NCBI RefSeq assembly: GCF_036786105.1
Contig: NZ_DAIQRQ010000024.1
Span: 4,312 to 68,311, forward strand
From: Ohtaekwangia sp036786105
GTDB lineage: Bacteria > Bacteroidota > Bacteroidia > Cytophagales > Cyclobacteriaceae
DNA length: 64,000 nucleotides
Direction: 5' to 3'
Shown: in pieces, positions 34,996 through 43,681 of the stretch
Numbering within the stretch: the first letter of the stretch is position 1
Layout: each line of letters starts with the position of its first letter
Made by a program: the position numbers and the translations under genes
Notes under the pieces: model-generated
Database searches by the model: none
The model's input: the letters and a program-made list of their open reading frames with translations, nothing else
What the model was told of the DNA's origin: nothing

Positions 34996-35459
34996 GTGCC
35001 AATACGTTTTTTTGATAATTTCAGAGATCTAAACAAGAATACGAAATATAGGATCGAATCGCCAGGCAAGCAGCCGACATTAAAGTAAACATCCGGTTTC
35101 TAAATAGAATAGCGGTTATTTGAACTGAGAAATTTTCAGAAATAAATTCTGTAGAAGCTTCTTGAGTTTTTGCAATCCTGATAAAAACTCAGTGATGTAA
35201 TATTAACACACAAAAACATACCCCATATTTTCAGCCGATTAATCTCCTCAGGCAAAACGTCCGTACAATTGATCAGCATAAATACACAGCTCACCATCGC
35301 TATCTTTTCAAAGAACGAAAATTAATAAGCTCGTCTGTGCTGTTGGATTACCTTGCTTCTACAACGGACACTCTATACCGCAAGTGAGGGATGAAAAGTT
35401 ATTCCAGTTCTGCAATGTGTCCAAACTGATGTTGCTGCATCTTAAGAGTAAGAGTATCT
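34996..35459. other. Intergenic region between divergent T9SS-cargo genes
   Basis: 464 bp, AT-rich; no ORF, repeat or hairpin that I can support. It must contain both promoters. Confidence 0.5.
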
Positions 35460-36893
35460 ATGAAAAGAATCATTCTATACATCACGCTGTCGTTTGTAAT
35501 GCTACATGCCGAAAACCTGATGGCACAGTCATTCAAACATCCGGGATTACTACAAACTGAAGCTGCATTTAAAAGAATGCAGACCAAGGTGAAAGCAAAT
35601 GCACAACCGTGGCTGGCGGGATGGAACAAGCTTACCTCTAACGTGCATGCTTCGCTCAATTGGGTTCCCAATGCTCCCGATACAATTTACAGGGGCTCTG
35701 ATGGTGTTCATCAGGATAATAACTATATACTGTTTAATGATGTTGCTGCAGCCTATGCCACGGCTATCCGCTGGAAGGTATCGGGCGATGAAGCCTATGC
35801 AAAAAAATCAATCGAGATTATGAATGCCTGGTCTTCTAAACTGAAATATATAGCAGGTGGCGATCGCGTGCTGGCCGCGGGTCTGTCCGGATATGAGTTT
35901 GCCAATGCAGCTGAAATTATGCGAACCTATAGCGGCTGGAAGTCTGCCGACTTTGAGCGTTTCAAGAATATGATGCTCACGGTATTTTACCCGATCAATC
36001 ACGATTTTCTTACCAGGCATGAGCGCTGTATTACACACTTCTATGCGAACTGGGATCTCTGCACCATGGCGTCCATCATGGCCATTGGTGTGTTATGCGA
36101 TAAGCGTGAATATTACAATGAAGCGGTTCAATACTTCAAGAGTGGACCGGGTAATGGCGCCATTGCCAATGCGGTATACTATATTCACTCCGATGGTTTG
36201 GGCCAATGGCAGGAAGCGGGCCGCGACCAGGGCCACACCGTGCTTGGTATAGCGTTGATGGGCGCTTTTTGTGAGATGGCCTGGAACCAGGGCGATGATC
36301 TGTATGGCTATGACGACAATCGCTTTTTAAAAGGAGCCGAATATGTAGCGAAGTATAATCTGGGCGAAGATGTGCCCTATATTACCTATAACAATTGCTT
36401 GAATGTAAATCAAACCGTGATTGGTTCCGGCAGCAGAGGCAACGTGCGCCCCGCATGGGAGCTGGTATATAATCACTATGTGCAACGCAAAGGACTGAAG
36501 GCGCCCTATAGCCAGAAGTTTGCAGAGAAGGTGCGGCCGGAAGGTGGCGGTGGAAATTATGGCCCCAACAGTGGCGGCTACGATCAGCTCGGGTATGGCA
36601 CACTGCTGTATACACAAGATTCGCTCGAAGCAGCTTCTGCACGCGAAGCCGATGGTGGTGCCGTTGTTTCACCCAACCCTGTAAAAGATCAGTTGACAGT
36701 TACATTCTCCAACGGCCTGGAGTCTGGCGCACACATTGATTTCTATAATGATATAGGGCAAATTATATTCTCGGCCGAAACATCAGGAACCTCGTATACC
36801 AACAGCAACCTGAGCTTCCTGGCACGAGGCACATACTACCTGCGCATCTTCAATAAAAAGAAAGTGGTGGTGAAGAGGATTGTGAAGAAGTGA
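35460..36893 (+). CDS. Alginate lyase family protein with T9SS sorting domain
   Basis: 477 residues: signal peptide (ends LMAQ), an alginate_lyase (PF05426) toroid with the motifs ADFERFKNMM, ITHFYANWDLCTMASIMAIG and LGQWQEAGRDQGHTVLGI (the His/Tyr-containing catalytic area), and a C-terminal sorting domain from about 400 (SPNPVKDQLTVTFSNG ... LARGTYYLRIF ... VVVKRIVKK). A uronate-containing polysaccharide is the likely substrate; the fold also occurs in PL38 glucuronan lyases, so the exact sugar is open. No SusCD pair adjoins, so it is an isolated secreted lyase. Confidence 0.9.
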   Translation: MKRIILYITLSFVMLHAENLMAQSFKHPGLLQTEAAFKRMQTKVKANAQPWLAGWNKLTSNVHASLNWVPNAPDTIYRGSDGVHQDNNYILFNDVAAAYATAIRWKVSGDEAYAKKSIEIMNAWSSKLKYIAGGDRVLAAGLSGYEFANAAEIMRTYSGWKSADFERFKNMMLTVFYPINHDFLTRHERCITHFYANWDLCTMASIMAIGVLCDKREYYNEAVQYFKSGPGNGAIANAVYYIHSDGLGQWQEAGRDQGHTVLGIALMGAFCEMAWNQGDDLYGYDDNRFLKGAEYVAKYNLGEDVPYITYNNCLNVNQTVIGSGSRGNVRPAWELVYNHYVQRKGLKAPYSQKFAEKVRPEGGGGNYGPNSGGYDQLGYGTLLYTQDSLEAASAREADGGAVVSPNPVKDQLTVTFSNGLESGAHIDFYNDIGQIIFSAETSGTSYTNSNLSFLARGTYYLRIFNKKKVVVKRIVKK

Positions 36894-37116
36894 TATACAG
36901 GCTGCGATATTTATTTGCCAATCTTTCCATCGATAAGGTTTTTAAGACATAGAAGCGCGTTTCCATCCTTAGAGAGAATAGCCTCCAGCATGTTTTTGAA
37001 TTTTGGCCACACAAACAGCCATACGTTTCAAACAATTACCTTCAAATATGTATATTACAATATCTCAAAAATGAAATCATGCAGTGACTGCGGAACATCT
37101 CACATATCGACTAACC

Positions 37117-37572
37117 ATGAGCTTTTTGCTTGTCTTTTATAGCGGGCTTCCGGGTTTATGGATTGCACATATGATAAGAAGGAAAAATACGCCGCTCTTC
37201 CATGCTATCAGAAATTATCAGCTAACCCGCCATGCAACCTTCTATAATTTTCTCGGCATTGGTCTCTTTGTGTATTGTATCAAGAACACATTCTTTAAGC
37301 GCTTTAACACAAAAATCAGCATAACGAAAAGGCCCAGCGTTGATGAGATCAGCAAACTGCTTGATGAATTAACGATATCCGAGCTATGCCATATTTTGGG
37401 ATTTCTGTTTGTGCTAATATTTCAAATCGTAACGACCGTTGTATACCGATGGTATGATGTATTTCTCTATCTGACGATATTCAATACGATACTTAACCTG
37501 TATCCGGTGTTGTTGCAGGAACGAAACAAGTTGAGATTGAAGGCGCTTTCACACACACTGCAGCGACAATGA
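37117..37572 (+). CDS. Membrane protein, CrtO-like acyltransferase family candidate
   Basis: 151 residues from ATG 37117; a GTG at 37084 is an alternative. Three to four membrane helices. The central KRPSVDEISKLLDELTISEL followed by CHILGFLF and the final LNLYPVLLQERNKLRL resemble the glycosyl-4,4'-diaponeurosporenoate acyltransferase (CrtO) family, whose hallmark is N..P...Q..n..R. Substrate uncertain. Single gene. Confidence 0.55.
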   Translation: MSFLLVFYSGLPGLWIAHMIRRKNTPLFHAIRNYQLTRHATFYNFLGIGLFVYCIKNTFFKRFNTKISITKRPSVDEISKLLDELTISELCHILGFLFVLIFQIVTTVVYRWYDVFLYLTIFNTILNLYPVLLQERNKLRLKALSHTLQRQ

Positions 37573-37681
37573 ATATACCCGCCATAAGAAATGAAATATC
37601 AGACTGCAACATGAAAGAGTTTTTATCATACTCTGATTATAGCGTTGTTATTTTATACTTACCTCAACGAATCAGATGAGA

Positions 37682-38062
37682 TCATCCCTTCTTCCCCAAC
37701 AACTCAATCAACTGTGCGTTCTGCTTACGCAAATACTCGATCTCTTCTTTCAAGGACTTGATCTCTTCTTCGTTGCGCTCAGTTATCTTACAGTGATAAT
37801 TGTTATGATGGTTTGCCTGATCATAATTTGTATGAAAATTATAGATGGCAGCGTCTTCATTAAAATTCTTAATCGCATCCGGGCTTACTCCTAAAGCTCT
37901 GGCAACACGATCCAGATATTCATCGTCTATACTGTCATTCTGCTCCAGCTTGGAAACTGCCTGTTGGCTTATACCCAACGCTGCGGCCAGTGTTTCCTGC
38001 TTCATGTCGCGCAGCTCGCGAATGCGGCTTATCTTTCTGCCTATGTGTAACGTTTCTGTCAT
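37682..38062 (-). CDS. XRE helix-turn-helix regulator, tandem paralogue 2
   Basis: 126 residues: HTH_3 domain at about 9-65 (ISRIRELRDMKQETLAAALG, ISQQAVSKLEQNDSIDDEYL), then a disordered NQANHHNNYH-type linker and a C-terminal coiled coil (EEIKSLKEEIEYLRKQNAQL, IELLGKKG). About 80% identical to the gene just upstream; 22 bp separate them. The coiled coil suggests homo- or heterodimers. Confidence 0.93.
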   Translation of the reverse strand: MTETLHIGRKISRIRELRDMKQETLAAALGISQQAVSKLEQNDSIDDEYLDRVARALGVSPDAIKNFNEDAAIYNFHTNYDQANHHNNYHCKITERNEEEIKSLKEEIEYLRKQNAQLIELLGKKG

Positions 38063-38066
38063 AGTT

Positions 38067-38074
38067 CAAATATA
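38067..38074 (-). promoter_or_regulatory. -7-like element just before XRE paralogue 2
   Basis: TATATTTG on the minus strand ends 5 nt before the ATG. If it is a working promoter, the transcript is nearly leaderless. The paralogue upstream has TACATTTG at the same place. Confidence 0.35.
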
Positions 38075-38084
38075 AAATCAACCG

Positions 38085-38465
38085 TCAAACTTTTTTCCCC
38101 AACAACTCAATCAACTGCGCGTTCTGCTTACGTAAATACTCGATCTCTTCTTTTAATGATTTGATCTCTGCCTCATTGCTTTGCTCAAACTTGCATTGAT
38201 AATTATTATTTGGATTAGCGTTATCGTTGTTGGTCTGAAAATTATAGATAGCAGACTCTTCGTTGAAATTCTTAATTATTTCCGGGTTAACTCCTAGCGC
38301 ATCTGCTACCCGTTCAAGGTATAGATCATCTATACTCTCATTCTGCTCCAGTTTGGAAATCGCCTGCTGGCTTATACCCAATGCTGCAGCGAGCGTTTCC
38401 TGTTTCATGTTGCGCAGCTCGCGGATGCGGCTTATCTTTCTCCCGATGTGTAACGTTTCTGCCAT
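38085..38465 (-). CDS. XRE helix-turn-helix regulator, tandem paralogue 1
   Basis: 126 residues with the same layout as its neighbour: MAETLHIGRKISRIRELRNM start, HTH_3 domain, Asn-rich linker (NNDNANPNNNYQ) and the identical coiled-coil ending EEIEYLRKQNAQLIELLGKK. A recent tandem duplication. Targets unknown. Confidence 0.93.
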   Translation of the reverse strand: MAETLHIGRKISRIRELRNMKQETLAAALGISQQAISKLEQNESIDDLYLERVADALGVNPEIIKNFNEESAIYNFQTNNDNANPNNNYQCKFEQSNEAEIKSLKEEIEYLRKQNAQLIELLGKKV

Positions 38466-38469
38466 AGCT

Positions 38470-38508
38470 CAAATGTAAAAAATATCGCTGTTGTAAAAAA
38501 CAAAAGTA
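38470..38508 (-). promoter_or_regulatory. Promoter elements before XRE paralogue 1
   Basis: On the minus strand TACATTTG (38470-38477) ends 5 nt before the ATG, and TACTTTTG (38501-38508) lies 23 bp further upstream. Either TACTTTTG is the -7 box with a roughly 30-nt leader, or its TTTG part is the -33 box for a leaderless start. Confidence 0.4.
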
Positions 38509-38590
38509 TAGGTTGTATCGAACAATATAGTGCGCTTTCTTTTCTGCTATAACCATCGCTATTTGTTGCCTATAAATCTATACACGTTCT

Positions 38591-38839
38591 ATGGCAACTT
38601 CTACAGAAATTATTACTGAAGATCTGCAGGTAGCATTTCGCGTTTTTGTAACCCGTACTCCTCCCGACCGGCTCAACCGCGCAGTGCGCACCTTGCTGGT
38701 AGACTATCTGGCAGAGAACCACGAATTTCTTCCACATGATTTCAATGTTATGATCGATGATCTTTCGCGCTTGTTCGATCTTCTCGATCAAATCACCACA
38801 GAAACCAAAGACTGGCATCGCGAAGAACATCAACATTGA
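38591..38839 (+). CDS. Small acidic hypothetical protein (82 aa)
   Basis: 82 residues, helical and charged: DLQVAFRVFVTRTPPDRLNR, VRTLLVDYLAENHEFLPHDF, a DDLSRLFDLLDQI helix and a HREEHQH ending. No family recognised. Cytoplasmic. The final His/Glu cluster might bind metal. Confidence 0.65.
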   Translation: MATSTEIITEDLQVAFRVFVTRTPPDRLNRAVRTLLVDYLAENHEFLPHDFNVMIDDLSRLFDLLDQITTETKDWHREEHQH

Positions 38840-39030
38840 AACGAGTGAGTACCAACATTAACCATATGATGTTGGTATTCTTCCCTTTGATTTTACTCTT
38901 TGTAATTGCCGCAGCACACTGCACACATGTTAATCAGCGGCAGACCGGCGGTATATATCTTTCATCATCACATTCTTGCAACTATTCGCGCGGCAAGAAA
39001 CGCTCGCTGCCCGAAAGCGGGCAATGGTAA
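38836..39030 (+). CDS. Doubtful small lipoprotein-like ORF
   Basis: 64 codons from a TTG overlapping the preceding stop (or 54 from ATG 38866). A hydrophobic stretch MMLVFFPLILLFVIAAAHC looks like a signal with a lipobox; the rest is short and basic. Could be a real coupled mini-gene or chance. Confidence 0.35.
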   Translation: MKRVSTNINHMMLVFFPLILLFVIAAAHCTHVNQRQTGGIYLSSSHSCNYSRGKKRSLPESGQW

Positions 39031-39186
39031 CATTCCAGTAACGTTATGGCTATAGCTGCTGCAGGCGAATAATCTCTGCATGGTTTCGCTTCAATTTTTG
39101 ATCGTAAAACAGCATAACTACTTACATGCAGGTAAAAAACAAGCAAAAAAATATAACTTTACGTTCTTTATACCTGAACCTCCTCG

Positions 39187-40107
39187 ATGAAAAAGATACT
39201 GATTGTATATTACACACAGTCCGGTCAGCAGTTGTCCATACTTCAGTCACTGTCCAAACCATTGGTCGAAGCTGGCCACACCGTACATTTCGAAGAAATT
39301 CAGCCGCAGGAAAAATATCCTTTTCCCTGGAGCGCTTACCAGTTCTTCAATGCTTTCCCTGAAACATTTTCACAAAAGCCGCTGGCATTAAAAAGCTTGT
39401 CGGCACAGGCATTTGATCAATACGATCTGGTGATCCTCGGCTATCAACCCTGGTTCCTTACGCCTTCTCGCCCAATAAGCTCATTTCTCCAGAGCGATGA
39501 TGGAAAGAAAATCCTGAACGGCAAACCTGTTGTTACCATTTTAGGTTGTCGCAACATGTGGCTTGGCGCGCAGGAAAAAGTAAAGCAACGCCTGCTCGAT
39601 GCGCAGGCTACATTGGTGGGGCACATTGCATTGGCCGATCGCTCCGGCAATCTCACGAGCCTCATCACCATTTTACGATGGATGTTTACCGGCAACCGGA
39701 AACCATTCTGGTTCTTTCCGCAGGCTGGTGTTTCCAACACCGATGTTCAACATGCGGAAGCATTTGGAAAGCTAATCGCCAACCACCTTGCTTCCAACGA
39801 CTATACTTCACTTCAAACTGAATTCTTGCAAGAAGGTGCGATCGACATCAGACCAAACCTGGTGTTGATGGAGAGACGTGGTCAGAAAGCATTTTCAGTA
39901 TGGTCTAAATTCATCGCTTCTGGCGGTGCCATGCACTCTACCGGTCGCAAAATCAGAGTTTATATATTCATGTACCTGCTGCCCACTGCCATTTTCTTTT
40001 TGTCGCCTTTACTGTGGACGCTGTCGAAGACAATGCTCATTGTGAAGCGCAAGGAATTGATTCTGGATGTGGAATATTTTAAGCAAAATTCACTGCGTAA
40101 AAAGTAA
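39187..40107 (+). CDS. darA: Dialkylresorcinol condensing enzyme DarA-like
   Basis: 306 residues. The flavodoxin-like opening MKKILIVYYTQSGQQLSILQ, then LVILGYQPWFLTPSRPISSF and TILGCRNMWLGAQEKVKQRL are the DarA family signature; two hydrophobic helices lie near the C-terminus (IFMYLLPTAIFFLSPLLW). DarA works with the ketosynthase DarB to join two acyl units and aromatise them to 2,5-dialkylresorcinol, the alcohol part of flexirubin pigments. darB follows 180 bp downstream. First gene of the pigment operon. Confidence 0.88.
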   Translation: MKKILIVYYTQSGQQLSILQSLSKPLVEAGHTVHFEEIQPQEKYPFPWSAYQFFNAFPETFSQKPLALKSLSAQAFDQYDLVILGYQPWFLTPSRPISSFLQSDDGKKILNGKPVVTILGCRNMWLGAQEKVKQRLLDAQATLVGHIALADRSGNLTSLITILRWMFTGNRKPFWFFPQAGVSNTDVQHAEAFGKLIANHLASNDYTSLQTEFLQEGAIDIRPNLVLMERRGQKAFSVWSKFIASGGAMHSTGRKIRVYIFMYLLPTAIFFLSPLLWTLSKTMLIVKRKELILDVEYFKQNSLRKK

Positions 40108-40287
40108 CGCTTCTTTCTCCGTTGTTCAAAAGCTGATCAATCATTACAGCTGTGCGAAAAGGTATTCAATGACGGTTGATAATGAAGTCTGCGGGGCGAC
40201 TCGGGTTTTATATTTTACGGGGAATGAAGTACTTTCGGGCTCAAATTCAAAAACTAAAATCTGCATACAAAACACGCATTACAGAGG

Positions 40288-41430
40288 ATGAACAGGAGTG
40301 TTTACATTACAAAATTAGCGAGCTATTATCCTAACGGACCGGTTTCGAACGAGGACATTGAGAAGTACCTGGGATTGATCAACAATCAGTCTTCCAAGGC
40401 ACGGCCGCTCATCCTGCGTAACAACCAGATCAAAACCCGCTATTACTCATTCGACAAGGAAGGCAAGACTACTCATACCAACACCAACCTGACACGGCTG
40501 GCGATTGAAAAACTTTTCGATGAAAATTTCAAACAAGCCGATATAGAATTGCTGTCGTGCGGCACCACCACGCCAGACCAAATGCTGCCACCTCATGCTG
40601 CCATGGTTCATGGAGAGCTGGGCGGTCATCCTGTTGAAATCAATACAGCTTCCGGCTCTTGCAGTGCCGGTATACAGGCACTCAAGTTTGGCTATATGTC
40701 TGTGTTGTCGGGCAATACATCCAACGCAGTGTGTACGGGCTCCGAGCGGTTCTCCAAATGGATGCAGGCTAAATTCTTTAAAGAAGAAGCAGAGAAAGTG
40801 GCACAGCTGGAAGGTGGCGATGGCATGATCGCTTTTGAAAAAGACTTTTTACGCTTTATGCTTTCCGATGGTGCTGCCGCTGCTTTGCTGAAAGATAAAC
40901 CCAACACCGAAGGGCTTTCATTGCGTATTGACTGGATTGAGCAACGCTCTTTTGCACATGAGCTTCCGGCTTGCATGTATTATGGTGCTGTTAAAAATGA
41001 AGCCGGTAAATTCATTGGCTGGAACGACCTCGAACAAGACCAATGGACGGGCGAGTCTGTTTTTGCTTTGAAACAAGACACCAAACTGCTGGGAGAATAT
41101 ATTGTGAAGAAGGGTGGTGAGTTTATGAAAGACCTGGTAGAGAAGAAGAAGATCGATATCAAGAACCTTACATACTTCCTGCCACACCTCTCGTCTAACT
41201 ATTTCGCTTCGCGCATAGCAAAAGAACTTGAAGTACTGAATATAGATATACCATCCGCCAAGTGGTTCACCAATTTGTCGTGGGTAGGTAATGTGGGCGC
41301 AGCATCACCGCTGTTGATGCTGGAAGAATTGTTTAACTCAGGCCGCTTAAAGAAAGGTGATACACTGTGGATGATGATACCCGAAAGCGCACGTTTCAAT
41401 TACGGCTACGTGATGCTTACTGTAGTATAA
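40288..41430 (+). CDS. darB: Ketoacyl-ACP synthase III DarB-like
   Basis: 380 residues with the FabH/KAS III triad: C125 in TASGSCSAGIQAL, H300 in YFLPHLSSNYF and N335 in SWVGNVGAAS. Length and sequence suit the DarB clade, which condenses a beta-keto acyl chain with an unsaturated acyl chain during dialkylresorcinol synthesis. Next to darA and upstream of the ACP and KS genes. The 5' leader of 180 bp has no clear feature. Confidence 0.88.
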   Translation: MNRSVYITKLASYYPNGPVSNEDIEKYLGLINNQSSKARPLILRNNQIKTRYYSFDKEGKTTHTNTNLTRLAIEKLFDENFKQADIELLSCGTTTPDQMLPPHAAMVHGELGGHPVEINTASGSCSAGIQALKFGYMSVLSGNTSNAVCTGSERFSKWMQAKFFKEEAEKVAQLEGGDGMIAFEKDFLRFMLSDGAAAALLKDKPNTEGLSLRIDWIEQRSFAHELPACMYYGAVKNEAGKFIGWNDLEQDQWTGESVFALKQDTKLLGEYIVKKGGEFMKDLVEKKKIDIKNLTYFLPHLSSNYFASRIAKELEVLNIDIPSAKWFTNLSWVGNVGAASPLLMLEELFNSGRLKKGDTLWMMIPESARFNYGYVMLTVV

Positions 41431-41509
41431 CCGTTATCCGTTAACAGTTACACGTTAACAGAGAACGAATAACGGATAACAATAACGTGTAACGGCTAAC
41501 AAACAACCC
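41431..41509. repeat. CGTTA-word hairpin, copy 2, inside the pigment operon
   Basis: CCGTTATCCGTTAACAG, GTTACACGTTAACAG, then the facing arm AATAACGGATAAC and AATAACGTGTAACGGCTAAC. It occupies nearly the whole spacer between darB and the next gene, both on the plus strand. Confidence 0.8.
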
Positions 41510-41517
41510 CATTTGTT

Positions 41518-41931
41518 ATGAAAAAAGAGCAGGTACCTCAGGATCAGGAAAACCTCAACGAAGGCAAGCTGGCTAAACTGTATTATGCTACAGACGAGAA
41601 TGGCCAGTATGTAAAAGTAAACAGCATTGGCTGGGAGCCCGAAACCGTGGCGATGCAACAAGCCTGGGATGTTGTGAACGATGAAGTGGAGAATGCCCGT
41701 AAAAAAGTAGTGGATGGCAAAGCGAGTCCACTGCTATACTGGATCAAAAAGAACATCATGACCTACAGCATGGTGGCCAGCTACGCTTCTACGTTTGGCT
41801 TTATGGTGCGCCTGCACTGCACGCCTTTTTTCTTTAACAAGCTAAGCCGGAAACAACTCGAAAAATACGCCTATACTTTTCGCATCTCTGTAGAAGAACT
41901 CACCGACATCGAAAGACTGAAAAAGCAATGA
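41518..41931 (+). CDS. Unknown protein of the flexirubin cluster (137 aa)
   Basis: 137 residues, no signal peptide. Acidic start (DQENLNEGKLAKLYYATDEN), a helical middle (VAMQQAWDVVNDEVENARKK) and SPLLYWIKKNIMTYSMVASY before a closing helix with the only Cys (RLHCTPFFF). I do not recognise a domain. Its end overlaps the BtrH-like start by 4 nt (ATGA), so they are translationally coupled and probably work together. Confidence 0.75.
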   Translation: MKKEQVPQDQENLNEGKLAKLYYATDENGQYVKVNSIGWEPETVAMQQAWDVVNDEVENARKKVVDGKASPLLYWIKKNIMTYSMVASYASTFGFMVRLHCTPFFFNKLSRKQLEKYAYTFRISVEELTDIERLKKQ

Positions 41932-42935
41932 CCGTTAATTTCAATCATAAACAATCTGCTCACTGCGAGAATGGCGTAGTATCAAACCTGCTTCGTTTTC
42001 ACGGAATGGAGTTTGATGAGCCTATGGTATTTGGTATTGGCTCCGGCCTCTTCTTTACCTATTTACCTTTTGTGCGTGTAAATGGTATACCGGGCGTTGC
42101 CTATAGAATTTGGCCGGGGCAGATCTTCAAGCGTTTCTCCGACCGCATCGGTATAAAGATCGAGCGTAAAAAATTCTCCAACCCTGCCAAGGCCATGGAT
42201 GAGCTCGACCGCATGCTGGATAAGGGTCAACCCGTGGGCATGCTTACTTCCGTTTTCTTTTTGGATTATCTGCCAGCTGCATATCGTTTTCACTTCAATG
42301 CCCATAACATCATTGTATTTGGAAAAGAGAACGGCCGTTACCTGGTGAGCGATCCGGTAATGGAAACCACAACCGAAATATCATACGAAGACCTGGCACG
42401 CGCACGCTTTGCGAAAGGTATGCCGGAACCCAGCGGCCGCATGTATTACCCGGTGCAAATACCTGGCGATTATAGTGTAGAAAAAGCACTGTGGACAGGT
42501 ATAAAACAAACCAGCGACCACATGACGCGCATACCTATGCCGTTGGTGGGAACAAAAGGTATGAAGTACCTCGCAGGTCGCCTGCGCAAATGGCCGGAAC
42601 GCATCGGCAATCGTAAAGCTATACTGTGGCTCGGCAATCTTATCCGCATGCAGGAAGAGATCGGCACCGGTGGTGCAGGTTTCCGTTTTATATATGCCGC
42701 GTTCCTCGATCAGGCTGCACACAAGCTTAATACTGATAAACTAACCGATCTCTCACGCCAGCTTACCAAGAGTGGCGATCAGCTTCGCGACTTCGCATAC
42801 TATGCGGGCCGTGTATGCAAGAATCGTAAATCCGATACCAAGACATTTGCTGAATTGGGCGACATGCTCGAAGCATGCTCGCGACAAGAGCATGCTATAT
42901 TTCAGGAACTATACGAAGTGAGCCAGTCCAAATGA
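41928..42935 (+). CDS. BtrH N-terminal domain acyltransferase-like protein
   Basis: 335 residues. The N-terminal half has a C39-peptidase/papain-like pattern: C13 in HCENGVVSNLLRFHG, H126 in FNAHNIIVFG and D142 in GRYLVSDPVM. This is the BtrH_N domain, followed by a helical DUF4872-type region to the C-terminus (QLTKSGDQLRDFAYYAGRV). BtrH in butirosin synthesis moves an acyl group from an ACP to an aminoglycoside. Here an ACP is encoded three genes downstream, so this protein may move the aryl-polyene acyl chain onto the dialkylresorcinol to form the flexirubin ester. That coupling role is inference. Confidence 0.82.
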   Translation: MTVNFNHKQSAHCENGVVSNLLRFHGMEFDEPMVFGIGSGLFFTYLPFVRVNGIPGVAYRIWPGQIFKRFSDRIGIKIERKKFSNPAKAMDELDRMLDKGQPVGMLTSVFFLDYLPAAYRFHFNAHNIIVFGKENGRYLVSDPVMETTTEISYEDLARARFAKGMPEPSGRMYYPVQIPGDYSVEKALWTGIKQTSDHMTRIPMPLVGTKGMKYLAGRLRKWPERIGNRKAILWLGNLIRMQEEIGTGGAGFRFIYAAFLDQAAHKLNTDKLTDLSRQLTKSGDQLRDFAYYAGRVCKNRKSDTKTFAELGDMLEACSRQEHAIFQELYEVSQSK

Positions 42936-43681
42936 GCACAAGTGCAGTTCGACTTGAGGGCCTCACGAAACAGTATCCTAAAACCAATAAAGCGGCTGTT
43001 TCCAATTTGTCGCTACATATACCAGAAGGTTCAGTATATGGTTTGCTCGGCCCCAACGGTGCAGGTAAATCTACTACGGTAATGATGGTCTGCGGACTTA
43101 TGCGTCAGGATGCCGGGTCGATCAGTGTGCTGGGTATGAACATGCCCGAACAAGGTGTTGAGATACGCAGGCAGATTGGCGTGGCCTCGCAGGAGATTGC
43201 TCTTTTCCCTACACTAACGGCGTACGAAAATCTGTTTTACTTCGGCCGTATGTACGGCATGAAGAGCACTGCTATTCGTGCACAGATCGATAAGTACCTG
43301 CACGTATTCGGACTTACAGAGAAATCAAAAAAAATAGTCAATACATTTTCCGGAGGTATGAAGAGACGGCTCAACCTGATGGCTGCATTGCTGCATCAGC
43401 CCAAGCTGGTTATACTCGATGAACCTACAGCCGGAGTAGATGTTCAGTCGCGCAACATGATCCTCGATTTTTTGATGGAACTGAAGCGTGAAGGAACTAC
43501 CATTATATACTCATCGCACGTGCTTGAAGAAGCGGAGCGCATCTGTACACACCTCGGTGTTATTGACGAAGGTAAATTGATTGTAGAAGGCACACGTCCG
43601 GCTATCATGAACGCTAACACCGATTGCCAGAGCCTGGAGCAGCTGTTCCTGAAACTTACCGGTAAAAATATTCGCGATTGA
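42932..43681 (+). CDS. ABC transporter ATP-binding protein (pigment operon)
   Basis: 249 residues from ATG 42932 (MSTSAVRLEGLTKQYPK), overlapping the previous stop by 4 nt. Walker A GPNGAGKST, Q-loop, signature FSGGMKRRLN, Walker B KLVILDEPTAGVD and switch His in IYSSHVLEEAE are all present. With the ABC-2 permease downstream it forms an exporter, presumably for the pigment or its precursor to the outer membrane. Confidence 0.94.
   Translation: MSTSAVRLEGLTKQYPKTNKAAVSNLSLHIPEGSVYGLLGPNGAGKSTTVMMVCGLMRQDAGSISVLGMNMPEQGVEIRRQIGVASQEIALFPTLTAYENLFYFGRMYGMKSTAIRAQIDKYLHVFGLTEKSKKIVNTFSGGMKRRLNLMAALLHQPKLVILDEPTAGVDVQSRNMILDFLMELKREGTTIIYSSHVLEEAERICTHLGVIDEGKLIVEGTRPAIMNANTDCQSLEQLFLKLTGKNIRD

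Noticed and set aside
36850..37035. Possible transposase remnant on the minus strand
   Set aside because: Only 61 codons, partly overlapping the lyase gene; no recognisable motif.
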